From the NCBI GenBank assembly GCA_024703855.1, contig CP087965.1:5138001-5202000 (forward strand): 64,000 nt of DNA, read 5' to 3'. A program made the position numbers and the translations under genes. The number at the start of each line of letters is the position of its first letter. Position 1 is the first letter of the stretch. This document shows positions 46,263 through 55,710 of the stretch, piece by piece. This stretch comes from Polaromonas sp. P2-4 (GTDB lineage: Bacteria; Pseudomonadota; Gammaproteobacteria; Burkholderiales; Burkholderiaceae_C). Under the pieces are notes generated by a model. It was not told where the DNA came from. It ran no database searches and saw only the letters and a program-made list of their open reading frames with translations.

Positions 46263-47054
46263 ATGAACACCCTCGCTGCAACACGTGAAAAGCCGATCGA
46301 ACAGTCTAAAATATCAGTTAAAAACCTCGATTTTTACTACGGGAAATTTCACGCCCTCAAAGGCATCAATCTGGAAATTCCGGAGAAAAAGGTGACCGCC
46401 TTCATTGGCCCCTCGGGCTGCGGAAAATCAACCCTGCTGCGTATTTTTAACCGCATGTACGAGCTCTACCCTGAGCAACGTGCAGAAGGTGAGATCATGT
46501 TTGACGGCGAGAACCTGCTCACGTCCAAGACAGACGTGGCTTTGATTCGCGCCAAGGTCGGCATGGTTTTCCAGAAGCCTACGCCGTTCCCGATGTCGAT
46601 TTATGACAACATTGCTTTCGGGGTGAAACTGTTCGAAAACCTCAATGCCTCGGACATGGAGGAACGGGTGGAATGGGCACTGCGCAAGGCGGCGCTCTGG
46701 ACGGAAGTCAAGGACAAGCTGAAGCAGAGCGGCTCCAGCCTGTCGGGCGGGCAGCAGCAGCGGCTGTGCATTGCCCGCGGCATTGCGATCAAGCCTGAAG
46801 TGTTGCTGCTCGACGAACCTTGCTCGGCTCTGGACCCGATTTCTACGGCCAAGATTGAGGAGCTGATTGCTGAGCTGAAAGACGACTACACAGTGGTCAT
46901 CGTGACGCACAACATGCAGCAGGCTGCTCGCTGCAGTGACTACACGGCCTACATGTACCTGGGCGACCTGGTTGAATTTGGTGCCACGGAAGACCTGTTC
47001 TTCAAGCCCAAACGCAAAGAGACTGAAGACTACATTACCGGCCGTTTCGGCTAA
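46263..47054 (+). CDS. pstB: Phosphate ABC transporter ATPase PstB
   Basis: An intact 263-residue ABC ATPase, exactly the family length. Walker A GPSGCGKST (residues 49-57), Q-loop VFQKPTPFPMSIYDNIAFG, signature LSGGQQQRLCIARGIA, Walker B VLLLDEPCSALDP and the switch His (VIVTHNMQQA). It powers phosphate import and, with PhoU, conveys phosphate sufficiency to PhoR. Confidence 0.95.
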   Translation: MNTLAATREKPIEQSKISVKNLDFYYGKFHALKGINLEIPEKKVTAFIGPSGCGKSTLLRIFNRMYELYPEQRAEGEIMFDGENLLTSKTDVALIRAKVGMVFQKPTPFPMSIYDNIAFGVKLFENLNASDMEERVEWALRKAALWTEVKDKLKQSGSSLSGGQQQRLCIARGIAIKPEVLLLDEPCSALDPISTAKIEELIAELKDDYTVVIVTHNMQQAARCSDYTAYMYLGDLVEFGATEDLFFKPKRKETEDYITGRFG

Positions 47055-47112
47055 CAGACGAATTTGCAGGACAGATCTTCAGTTCTGTCCCCAACTGACT
47101 AGAAAGAACGCG

Positions 47113-47814
47113 ATGCCTGATAAACATTTGTCTACCCAGTTCGACAGCGAACTCAATGGCGTATCTTCGCGCGTCATGGAGCTCGGCGGCCTGGTTGAAT
47201 CCCAGATTCGCCTGGCCATCTACGCACTGTCCCAGTTCAGCGCGGAAAGCGCCAACCAGGTTGTGGAGACCGAGGCGCGGGTCAATGCCATGGAAGTCGA
47301 CATTGACCGTGAGTTGTCGTCCATCATTGCGCGCCGCCAGCCCACGGCACGTGATCTGCGTCTGCTGATCGCGATTTCAAAAACCACGGCCAATCTTGAG
47401 CGTGTTGGCGATGAAGCCGAAAAAATTGCGCGCATGGTCAAGTCGATCATCGAAAGCGGTTCGGCCCGTGCCCTGCCGTCTTCCGACCTGCGCGTTGCTG
47501 CGGAGCTGGCCTCCGGCCTCTTGCGTAAAGCGCTTGATGCTTTCGCTCGCCTGGACACGGCGGTGGCCGTTTCCATCCTCAAGGAAGACGACCTGATTGA
47601 CCAGGAGTTCGACGGTTTTGTGCGCAAGCTCATCACCTACATGATGGAAGACCCACGCACCATTTCGGCAAGTCTTGACCTGCTGTTTGTGGCCAAAGCC
47701 ATTGAGCGCGTGGGCGACCATGCCAAGAACATTGCGGAGTTCATCATCTACATTGTCAAAGGTGCAGACGTCAGGCACACGCCAATGGAGCAGATTGAGT
47801 CTGCAGTAAAGTAA
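47113..47814 (+). CDS. phoU: Phosphate-signalling protein PhoU
   Basis: An intact 233-residue, all-helical protein with two PhoU repeats, each with the metal-binding E/DXXXD pattern (LERVGDEAEKIARM and IERVGDHAKNIAEF). It restrains PstSCAB and keeps PhoR in the phosphatase state when phosphate is sufficient. It is 58 bp after pstB and 7 bp before phoB. Confidence 0.94.
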   Translation: MPDKHLSTQFDSELNGVSSRVMELGGLVESQIRLAIYALSQFSAESANQVVETEARVNAMEVDIDRELSSIIARRQPTARDLRLLIAISKTTANLERVGDEAEKIARMVKSIIESGSARALPSSDLRVAAELASGLLRKALDAFARLDTAVAVSILKEDDLIDQEFDGFVRKLITYMMEDPRTISASLDLLFVAKAIERVGDHAKNIAEFIIYIVKGADVRHTPMEQIESAVK

Positions 47815-47821
47815 TTCTCGA

Positions 47822-48561
47822 ATGAAACATCTGCCACGCGTATTGATTGTTGAGGATGAGCCGGCGATTGCCGAGCTGATTGCCGTTAACTTGAGGCATG
47901 GTGGTTTTGACCCCGTGGTGGCGGAGGACAGCGTGACGGCCCAGCGCGAGCTGGATGCCGTGCTGCCCGATGTCATCTTGCTGGACTGGATGCTGCCGGG
48001 GCAGAGCGGTCTGGCGTTGGCTCGCCACTGGCGCAAGCAGGCACGTACCAAGAGCATTCCAATTTTGATGTTGACCGCCGGGGGGACGAGCCCGACAAGG
48101 TGGCCGGGCTGGATGCCGGTGCCGACGACTACATCACCAAGCCGTTTTCCACCCAGGAGTTGCTGGCCCGCATTCGTGCGGTGCTGCGCAGACGCGCTCC
48201 CGAATCGGTGAACGACAGCGTGACCGTAGGTAGCCTGGTGCTGGACGCGGCAACGCACCGCATTACGTTCCAGAACCAGGAGCTCAAACTCGGCCCAACG
48301 GAGTTCAAGCTGCTTCACTACCTGATGAAACACGCCGAGCGCGTTCACAGCCGCAGTGCCCTGCTGGACAAGGTGTGGGGCGATCACGTGTTCATTGAAG
48401 AGCGCACGGTCGACGTGCACGTCAAGCGCTTGCGGGAAGCGCTTGGCAGTGCGGGCACCATGGTGGAAACCGTTCGCGGTGCGGGCTATCGGCTGACTGC
48501 CGTTGCCGCCACTCCAGCAGCGACCCATAGCCCAGCTGCTGCGGTACAGTCCGCAGCATGA
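47822..48561 (+). CDS. phoB: Phosphate response regulator PhoB (frame broken)
   Basis: An OmpR-family regulator of about 246 residues. The receiver has VEDEP, Asp55 (VILLDWMLPG) as phospho-acceptor and, after a break near 48083 in a GGGGGG run, GADDYITKPFS. The C-terminal winged helix ends RTVDVHVKRLREALG and TVRGAGYRL. It should bind the Pho boxes marked at 31991, 33136, 36465, 43113 and 43191. The C-terminal Ala-rich tail (about 15 residues) is longer than usual. Confidence 0.92.
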
Positions 48562-49901
48562 TCAATCGGTGGATCACTTTCGCCGCCTGCATGGTTGTCG
48601 GTGGCGGATTGGGGTGGGTCACAGCAGCCAACGATGGATTTGGACCGGGCCTGGTGCTGGGGGCTTTTGTCTGGCTGATGCTGGACAGCTTTTATCTGGG
48701 GCGCCTGCTCCGGTGGTTGCGTGCTGAACAAAACAACGACACACCGGCGGTGCTGGTCGGCCCGGCGCCTGCCATGCGCGGCATCTGGGGTGAAGTGGTC
48801 GACAGAACCCGTCGGCTGCTGAAAAACCGTGATCAACAGAACCAGGAAAGCCAAACCCGGCTTGACGAATTTCTGGCGGCCATGCAGGCGTCTCCGAGTG
48901 GTGTGGTCCTGCTCGATGCGCAAGGGCGTATCGAGTGGTGCAACCAGATGGCGACGCAGCATTTTGGTTTTGATGCCCAGCGCGATGTGTTGCAGCACAT
49001 CGCCAATCTGGTCCGCGAACCGGCCTTCAGGGCTTACATGGCGTCAGGCAATTTTTCGCATGACGTGGTGATTCCGGGCAATGCCAGTACCCCGGCGAGG
49101 CCGGTCAAGTTGTCCGTGCATGTGCATTCGTATGGCAAGGGGCGCAAATTGCTGCTGTCTCGCGACATCACTGCCGTCGAGCTTGCGGAAGCCATGCGCC
49201 GGGATTTTGTGGCCAATGTCTCGCATGAAATCCGCACCCCGCTGACGGTGTTGGCCGGCTTTATCGAAACCCTGCAAACCTTGCCGCTCAAAGAGCCCGA
49301 ACGCGTCCGCTACCTGACACTGATGGCGCAGCAGTCCCAGCGCATGCAAACGCTGGTGAGTGACTTGCTGACCCTGTCTCGCCTGGAGGGCAGTCCGTTC
49401 CCGGATACGAATGAGTGGATGACCACCAGCGCGCTGTTTGCCCAGTGTGAACAGGAGGCCAGGGCCTTGTCGGTGGTGCTTGCACCACAAGGGCATCAGC
49501 TGGAATTTGACGCTGGCCCGGCTTGTGAAATCGCCGGCGTGCAAACCGAGCTTTACAGTGCCATGTCCAATCTGGTGACGAATGCGGTGCGCTACACCCC
49601 CGAGGGCGGACAGGTCCGCGTCAGCTGGACGCTGCATCCAGACGGACGCGGCGAATTTCAGGTCAAGGACAAGGGGCCGGGCATTGCGCCAGAGCACCTG
49701 CCGCGCCTGACAGAGCGCTTTTACCGGATTGACCGCAGCCGCTCACGTGAGACCGGCGGAACCGGTTTAGGCCTTGCCATCGTGAAGCACGTGGCCCAGC
49801 GTCACGGCGCTGAGTTGCACATTGAGAGCCAGCCGGGGCATGGCTCGTGCTTTTCAATCGTTTTTCCGGCAGCCCGCGTTCGGCGGTCTCACGCTGCTTG
49901 A
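48558..49901 (+). CDS. phoR: Phosphate sensor histidine kinase PhoR
   Basis: An intact 447-residue kinase: two short N-terminal membrane helices (residues 5-24 and 28-50), a PAS domain (about 100-205), H-box FVANVSHEIRTPL with His223, N-box NLVTNAVRYTPEGG, G1 KDKGPGIAPEHLP and G2 GGTGLGLAIVKHV. It starts in the stop of phoB (ATGA), the standard phoB-phoR arrangement. It has little periplasmic domain, as expected of a sensor that reads the Pst/PhoU state. Confidence 0.94.
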   Translation: MINRWITFAACMVVGGGLGWVTAANDGFGPGLVLGAFVWLMLDSFYLGRLLRWLRAEQNNDTPAVLVGPAPAMRGIWGEVVDRTRRLLKNRDQQNQESQTRLDEFLAAMQASPSGVVLLDAQGRIEWCNQMATQHFGFDAQRDVLQHIANLVREPAFRAYMASGNFSHDVVIPGNASTPARPVKLSVHVHSYGKGRKLLLSRDITAVELAEAMRRDFVANVSHEIRTPLTVLAGFIETLQTLPLKEPERVRYLTLMAQQSQRMQTLVSDLLTLSRLEGSPFPDTNEWMTTSALFAQCEQEARALSVVLAPQGHQLEFDAGPACEIAGVQTELYSAMSNLVTNAVRYTPEGGQVRVSWTLHPDGRGEFQVKDKGPGIAPEHLPRLTERFYRIDRSRSRETGGTGLGLAIVKHVAQRHGAELHIESQPGHGSCFSIVFPAARVRRSHAA

Positions 49902-51313
49902 GTTTCCCTGGGGTTTGATGGCTGGCTTTGCCGGACCGCGTGCCACAGCAGGCCAAGCAGGCAGGTGGCCACCAGTCCGATGGCCATGGTGCTGGCCGCC
50001 CAAAAACTATTGGCGGACTGTGTGGCGGCCCGCCCTGCAAAACCCTCATAGCTCAGCAGGTAGCCACCATACAGGCCAAGGCCCCAGAGCAAAACGCCAT
50101 ACAGCGCCAGCGGCGTGATGGTGACGCGGTAGCAACGCAGCAGAAAGGCGCACAGTGCCTGGGTGGCATCGGCCACGTGATAAAACGCCACCCAGACCAG
50201 CAGCGATGACGCCAGCGCAACAATCTCGGGGTTGCCTGAATACCAGCCCGCCAGCAGTTTGCCTGCTATTGAAACGATAGCTGCCAGCGCAAGCGCAGCA
50301 AGGGCGGTAAGCTTTAATCCCATCAAAACCACGCGCCTGGCGTAGTCGGGCCGACCGGCACCCATCCAGAATGACACACGGGCGCTACAGGCAATCGCCA
50401 TCGACAGCGGCATCATGTAGAGAACCGCCGCCACGCTGGCTGCAATCTGGTGGCTGGCGGTGGCTACCGTCCCCAGCCTGGCGATAAAAAGCGCCATCAG
50501 GGTAAAAGAAGTCACCTCCACCAGATAGGCCAGCCCACCCGGGATACCCAGCCGGGCAAAGCTGCCAATCTGCGACCAGTCGGGCCGCTCCATGGGCCGC
50601 CAGATGCGAAAAGGCTTGTACAGGCCTTGCTTGCGCAGCATCACCACCGAAAGCACCAGCAGCAGATAGTTAACGAGCAAGGTGGCCCAGGCGCAACCCA
50701 CGGCACCCATGGGCGCTATGCCTGCCCCGCCACTCACCAGCCAGACCGACAGCGGAATTTTGACCATCAGGGCCCCCACCTGAAGCCAGGTGACGAGAAG
50801 CGGTTTGCCCAAAGACTGGTTGAACGTGCTGTAGACGCGGAACAGCAGCGCTGGGGCAAACGCAAATGCCAGCACGGACAGGTAACGCTGTACCTCGTCC
50901 TGCATAAGCTCGGGCACCTGAGCCCAGCGAAGTAACGGGCCTGGAAACAGCAGGGCGGTCATGCCCACTGCGGTGATGAATACGCACAGGTAGAGGCTTT
51001 GCCGCAATGAACGCCCAACGGCGTCATGCTGGCGCGCACCGAGCATCTCGGCCCAGATCGGCAGCAAGGCCTGCACAATGCCAATCAGCCCAACGTAAAC
51101 ACTGATGTAAAGGGCGGAGCCTACCGACAACGCAGCCAGTGCAGCGTCGCTGTAACGGCCTGCAATCACGGTGTCGGCCACCCCAAAAGCCATGACGGCC
51201 AGCTGGCCCACGAGTACGGTGCCCGCGTGCTGGCTGATGATTTTAAATTCGCTCAAGGACGGGGCGGGGCGATTGCCGGTTGGGGAGGGCGGCGCCCGGC
51301 GTTCAAGGCTCAC
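49889..51313 (-). CDS. MATE-family multidrug/Na+ exporter
   Basis: About 474 residues with 12 membrane segments. The MATE core is AGTVLVGQLAVMAFGVADTVIAGRYSDAALAA at the start and MALFIARLGTVATASHQIAASVA in the second half. As read, its frame is continuous with the upstream glycosyltransferase. I place the start at GTG 51313, because removing one G from the GGG there creates a TGA overlapping this GTG (GTGA), and the first residues (VSLERRAPPSP) are linker-like. It convergently overlaps the phoR end by 13 bp. It contains copy 6 of the 42-bp repeat. Confidence 0.82.
   Translation of the reverse strand: MSLERRAPPSPTGNRPAPSLSEFKIISQHAGTVLVGQLAVMAFGVADTVIAGRYSDAALAALSVGSALYISVYVGLIGIVQALLPIWAEMLGARQHDAVGRSLRQSLYLCVFITAVGMTALLFPGPLLRWAQVPELMQDEVQRYLSVLAFAFAPALLFRVYSTFNQSLGKPLLVTWLQVGALMVKIPLSVWLVSGGAGIAPMGAVGCAWATLLVNYLLLVLSVVMLRKQGLYKPFRIWRPMERPDWSQIGSFARLGIPGGLAYLVEVTSFTLMALFIARLGTVATASHQIAASVAAVLYMMPLSMAIACSARVSFWMGAGRPDYARRVVLMGLKLTALAALALAAIVSIAGKLLAGWYSGNPEIVALASSLLVWVAFYHVADATQALCAFLLRCYRVTITPLALYGVLLWGLGLYGGYLLSYEGFAGRAATQSANSFWAASTMAIGLVATCLLGLLWHAVRQSQPSNPRETQAA
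50265..50294 (-). repeat. 42-bp double-hairpin repeat, copy 6 (partial), inside the MATE gene
   Basis: GCTTGCGCTGGCAGCTATCG, then TTTCAATAGC on the minus strand: the 3' half of the repeat, translated as part of a membrane helix (ALAAIVSIAGKLL). It is weaker than other copies. Confidence 0.4.
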
Positions 51314-53111
51314 CCGTTTGAACACCAGGACATTTTCATTTTTGTCTGTGGGCCTGCGCACCGTGGCCTGAAACGCCCAATCAGGCAAATTCACAGTGCT
51401 GCTAAGGGTTGATTGGGCATCGACATCCACCACCAGGTAAGGACAGTTTGCCCGTGAACTCGCCTGGCGAAGCTCCAGCTGACCGTGGTACTGCAGGGCC
51501 GCCGCTTGGGCGCTGTCCACACCGTAGATTTCGACGCAGGCGGTTTTGTCAACCAGGCTGGCAATCTGCCGGGACATGGGGGCATAGCTGCGCGCATAGT
51601 CGAGCAAGGGCATCCAGAGCGTCATCAGTAACAGCCAGCAAAGTGTGGCCCCACCGGCGGGCAGAACCAGTGATTTCCAGATCGCTGCGCGCTGTGCACC
51701 GGCGCGCCATTTAACCAGCCAGGTCCACGCCAGGGTGGCTGCCACGGCCGCCAAAAAAGCGAACCAGGAAAAGCTCGGTTCAAAGCCGGGTGCGAGCTTG
51801 GCAACGTTGGCTGCTGGTTGCCGGGGTACACCGGTTTGCATGGCAATCCAGACAACCCAAATGATGATGCCGCAGCCGGTGAAAAAGAGCAGGGTGAACC
51901 AGTCAATCAGCGAGGCCACGCTGCGCTTGAGCGTGGGCAGCGCAAACGCCGCCAGTGCCGCCAGCGGCGGCAGGCTCAGCAGCAGGCTGCGGTCCGATGC
52001 GGTGGTGGTTAGCGTGGCGGCCACAGCCATGCCGGCAAACCAGAGCGGCAAGGCCACATGGCGGCTCGCCAGCTGCCTGCGCCAGCGCCAGAGCGTCCAC
52101 AGCGCCAGCGGCCATGTCGGCCAGGTGAACCACACCAGCAAACGCCCCAGCCTGCGCCAATCTTTCCAGGCCGCCTGGTCGCCGGCACCCGGCAGGTGAA
52201 TGCGCCAGCGCCACAAGTCCAGCCCATAAGCCAGCAGCGCGACCAGCAGTGTGATGCCGACAATCAACAACACCCAATGCCGGGACTGCCGTTGACTGGC
52301 CGCGTCGGTTTGACCATTTGCACTGCTATGGCCTTTGTTGTTTCCCCAGCGCCTATGGGCCCATTCCACCAGCGCGCCGCCCGTGCCCAGCAGCACGGCC
52401 AGTGTGGGCGCGCCACTCAGGGCGAGCCCTGCGAGGCCTACCAGCAAACCCAGCGCGGGGCCCAAAATTCTTGTCGCAGGGCGAAACGGACTGGCCGCCA
52501 TCGCGTAGAACGTCAGCGTGGTGAAGCCCAGTTGCGCCAGCGCAGGGGTGGTTTCATGCGACAACTGCGCCAGGCCCAGGCTGGCAATCAGCGCCAGCAA
52601 ACCGGCATCGGCCATGGCGCGGGCGTAGTCCACCGGGCCGGCTTCGCCTGCCAAACGCAAAAGCCACAGGTTGGGCTTGCGGGCTGCGGGCCAGGTAATA
52701 GGTGGCGTACCAGGTGGTCATCAGTGTCAGGGCCAGCAGCAGGCCAAACGGAATGCGCGCGGCAAAGGCCGGGTCCAGAAAAGGCAGGCCTTTGATGGCC
52801 ACGGCCCCCAGCCAGTAGGGTGCCAGTGCGTCAAAGCCGGTGACCCGCCCGAGCAACTGAGGTTGCAGCCAGTTGGCCGCGGCCGTGGTCAGCTCGCGCA
52901 TCACGCCGAAGGCTTCAATGTCCTCGTATTTCCAGGGCCCGCGTCCCAAAAAGCCTGGCAGAACATAGGCCACGCAAAACAGCAGCAGCGCCAGCCGCGG
53001 CAAACGGCGGACGGCAGACTGGGCAATGATGGCGGGAGAGGGTTTGTTCAAAGCGGTTTGATGATCAGAGAAATGGCTGAACGAAAGGTGCGAGAGTGAT
53101 TTCGGTATCAA
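51310..53111 (-). CDS. ArnT/PMT-like membrane glycosyltransferase (frame broken)
   Basis: About 600 residues with 10-12 membrane helices. After a short cytosolic start comes LALLLFCVAYVLPGFLGRGPWKYEDIEAFGV: the acidic pair in the first periplasmic loop is where ArnT/PMT enzymes have their catalytic Asp/Glu. The frame changes near 52668, after which GPVDYARAMADAGLLALIASL continues. The C-terminal periplasmic domain holds KTACVEIYGVDSAQAA. Such enzymes transfer sugars from undecaprenyl phosphate carriers to lipid A or other acceptors. Acceptor unknown. ATG 53111 is 26 bp past a terminator. Confidence 0.65.
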
Positions 53112-53136
53112 GCTGGCCCAGTTTTAGCCGAAAAAA

Positions 53137-53160
53137 AGCAGCCTGAAATTCAGGCTGCTT
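53137..53160. terminator. Bidirectional intrinsic terminator
   Basis: AGCAGCCTG-aaat-TCAGGCTGCT stem flanked by seven A on the left and five T on the right, so it can end transcripts from either strand. It lies after rpmE2 on minus. Confidence 0.85.
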
Positions 53161-53204
53161 TTTGCGGACAAGCGAAAGAGTTCTTTCATGACTTGTCTGG
53201 CCGC

Positions 53205-53492
53205 TTATTCGGCAGCGTCTGCAGTTGCAGTTGCGTCTTTGGCGGGTGTTTTGCCGAAACGGTTGTGGAATTTCTCAACACGGCCACCCATGTTGTCCAC
53301 GGATTTTTGCGTGCCGGTGTAGAAGGGGTGTGATTCGCTGGACGTATCGAGCTTGTACAGGGGCAGTTCGCGACCGTCTTCCATCTTCACCATTTCTTTG
53401 GTGTTCACGCAGGAGCGTGTGACGAATTTGAAGTTGTTGGACAAGTCCATAAAACAAACTTCGCGGTAGTTGGGGTGAATGCCTTCTTTCAT
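53205..53492 (-). CDS. rpmE2: 50S ribosomal protein L31 type B
   Basis: 95 residues from ATG 53492 (MKEGIHPNYREVCFMDLSN). Type B L31 is recognised by the HPFYTG and FHNRFGK motifs and the lack of the zinc-binding CXXC of type A; two scattered cysteines remain. The acidic/Ala-rich tail is slightly extended. Type B forms often replace zinc-bound L31 under zinc limitation. Confidence 0.93.
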   Translation of the reverse strand: MKEGIHPNYREVCFMDLSNNFKFVTRSCVNTKEMVKMEDGRELPLYKLDTSSESHPFYTGTQKSVDNMGGRVEKFHNRFGKTPAKDATATADAAE

Positions 53493-53639
53493 GATCTTTC
53501 CTTTTTCATCGTTTCGGTAGCCACTCAGAACCGTTCCGAGCACTTTCCGTGAAGCCATAGATTATTGCACGAATTCCAAGCCTAAGCGGATCGCCTTGAG
53601 GAAGCAATTTTCCGACGGGCCGCCCCTAGGAAAATTAGT

Positions 53640-53688
53640 CCCCCTCGGGGGGCAGCGCAATACACGAAGTGATCAGCGTGGGGGCCAA
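53640..53688. repeat. Short GC-rich element after rho
   Basis: CCCCCTCGGGGGG hairpin followed by CAGCGCAATACACGAAGTGA. I recall similar CCCCTCGGGG...ACACGAAGTG segments after genes in Comamonadaceae. It may act as the rho gene's terminator. Confidence 0.45.
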
Positions 53689-54952
53689 TCAGCCACCCCT
53701 GACGCATCATGTCGAAGAATTCGTGGTTGTTTTTGGTGGCTTTCATGTTTTTCAGCATGAGCTCCATAGACTCGATTTCGTCCATGTTGTACATGAACTG
53801 GCGCAAAATCCACGATTTTTGCAGGATTTCGGGAGCCAGCAGCAGCTCTTCCTTGCAGGTGCCGCTGCGGTTGAGGTGGATGGCCGGGAACACGCGTTTT
53901 TCGTACAAACGGCGGTCCAGGTGGATTTCGCAGTTGCCGGTGCCCTTGAACTCTTCAAAGATCACCTCGTCCATGCGGCTGCCGGTATCGACCAGCGCGG
54001 TGCCGATGATGGTCAGGCTGCCGCCTTCTTCGATTTTTCGGGCCGCACCAAAAAAGCGCTTGGGGCGCTGCAGCGCGTTGGCGTCCACACCACCGGTCAG
54101 CACCTTGCCCGACGAGGGCAACACGTTGTTATAGGCGCGGGCCAGGCGGGTGATGGAGTCCAGCAAAATGACCACATCTTTGCCGAGTTCGACCAGGCGC
54201 TTGGCGCGCTCGATCACCATTTCGGCCACATGCACGTGGCGTGCGGCGGGTTCGTCAAAGGTCGATGAAATCACATCGCCGCGCACGCTGCGCTGCATCT
54301 CGGTGACCTCTTCAGGGCGCTCATCGACCAGCAGCACCATCATCACCACTTCCGGGTAGTTGGCGGTGATGGCGTGGGCGATGTTTTGCATCATCACCGT
54401 CTTGCCGGACTTGGGCGGCGCCACCAACAGGGCGCGCTGGCCTTTGCCGATGGGCGCGATGATGTCGATGATGCGGCTGGTGAGGTTTTCTTCACCCTTG
54501 ATGTCGCGCTCGAGCTTGAACTGTTCGCGCGGGAACAGCGGCGTCAAGTTCTCGAACATCACCTTGTGTTTGTTGTCTTCCGGTGCGCCGTCGTTGATCT
54601 TGTCGAGCTTGTTCAGTGCAAAGTAGCGCTCGCCGTCTTTCGGGGTGCGCACTTCGCCTTCAATCATGTCGCCGGTGTGCAGGTTGAAGCGACGGATCTG
54701 GCTGGGGCTGATGTAGATGTCGTCGGTGCTGGCGGTGTAGCTGGAGTCCGGCGCACGCAGAAAGCCGAAACCGTCGGGCAGCACTTCGAGCACGCCATCG
54801 GCCACGATGGTTTCGCCCGTTTTGGAGCGCTTTTTGATAATGGCAAACATCAGCTCCTGCTTGCGCATGCGGCCAACGTTTTCGATCTCAAGGGCTTCGG
54901 CCTGTTTGAGGACTTCAGACACGTGCAGTGCCTTGAGTTCGTTTAAGTGCAT
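53689..54952 (-). CDS. rho: Transcription termination factor Rho
   Basis: About 420 residues from ATG 54952 (MHLNELKALHVSEVL). N-terminal RNA-binding fold (GFGFLRAPDSSYTAS, YISPSQIRRFNL), Walker A APPKSGKTVMMQ, Walker B DVVILLDSITRLARAYN, Q-loop VLPSSGKVLTGGVD and R-loop. As read, the frame passes the normal end (FFDMMRQG) and runs on to 53582. One G too many in the GGGG near 53697 explains this: deleting it gives MMRQGG and TGA at 53691-53689. The extra 35 residues are thus probably spurious. Confidence 0.95.
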
Positions 54953-55171
54953 GGATTTACCTGCGTAGAGATGACTCCTTGCGGAGTTCATTTTTTAAAT
55001 GGGGGAGGTTTGAAAAGAAGCCGCAGAAGAATGGCTTACAAACCGGGAACTCGAACCAACTGGCCACAACCCGCTGGTGAATAAAACGCATTATGACAGG
55101 AAATTCAGACGAAAAAGCAGGGGCATTTTGCGGCGTGAAAGGCTTGGGCTTGGCTCAGGGCCAGAAACAAC

Positions 55172-55194
55172 AAAACCCGGGCGCGCCGGGTTTT
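55172..55194. terminator. Intrinsic terminator after trxA
   Basis: AAAACCCGG-gcgcg-CCGGGTTTT hairpin, 22 bp past the trxA stop on minus. The T/A flanks on both sides allow termination from either strand. Confidence 0.85.
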
Positions 55195-55215
55195 GTGATG
55201 ACAAGGCCAGAACGC

Positions 55216-55548
55216 TCAGGCCAGTTGCTGGTCGATGAACGCCGTCAGCTGAGCCTTGCTCATGGCGCCCACCTTGGTGGCGGCCAGTTGGCCGTCTTTG
55301 AACAGCATCAGCGTCGGAATGCCGCGAATGCCGAACTTGGCAGGGATGTCGCGGTTTTCGTCCACATTCATTTTTGCAATTTGCAACTTGCCTTCATAGC
55401 CGGTCGCCACTTCATCAAGAATGGGCGCGATCATTTTGCAGGGACCGCACCACTCAGCCCAGTAATCCACCAGTACGGGTTTGGATGATTGCAGCACGTC
55501 GGCTTCAAAAGTGGCATCGGTGGTATGTTTAATCAGTTCGCTCGCCAT
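55216..55548 (-). CDS. trxA: Thioredoxin 1
   Basis: An intact 110-residue thioredoxin with WCGPCK (Cys34 and Cys37), the cis-Pro loop GIRGIPTLMLF and the buried Asp (VLVDYWAEW). It provides reducing power for ribonucleotide reductase and others, including LMW ArsC. It lies upstream of rho on the same strand, the usual trxA-rho order, but each has its own terminator region. Confidence 0.95.
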   Translation of the reverse strand: MASELIKHTTDATFEADVLQSSKPVLVDYWAEWCGPCKMIAPILDEVATGYEGKLQIAKMNVDENRDIPAKFGIRGIPTLMLFKDGQLAATKVGAMSKAQLTAFIDQQLA

Positions 55549-55710
55549 GACGGCTCCTTGGGTCTAGTTACGAGATACGGCTAAAGTTGCAGTCATTGTG
55601 GCAGAAAGCAAGTGGCCTTGCCCCTCAAGCGGCGGCTATGGCCCCGATAGCCGCCTTCTGAATCTGCTTGTCACCCCCTGTTTTATCTGCGCCAAAGCCG
55701 CTCATTATTG

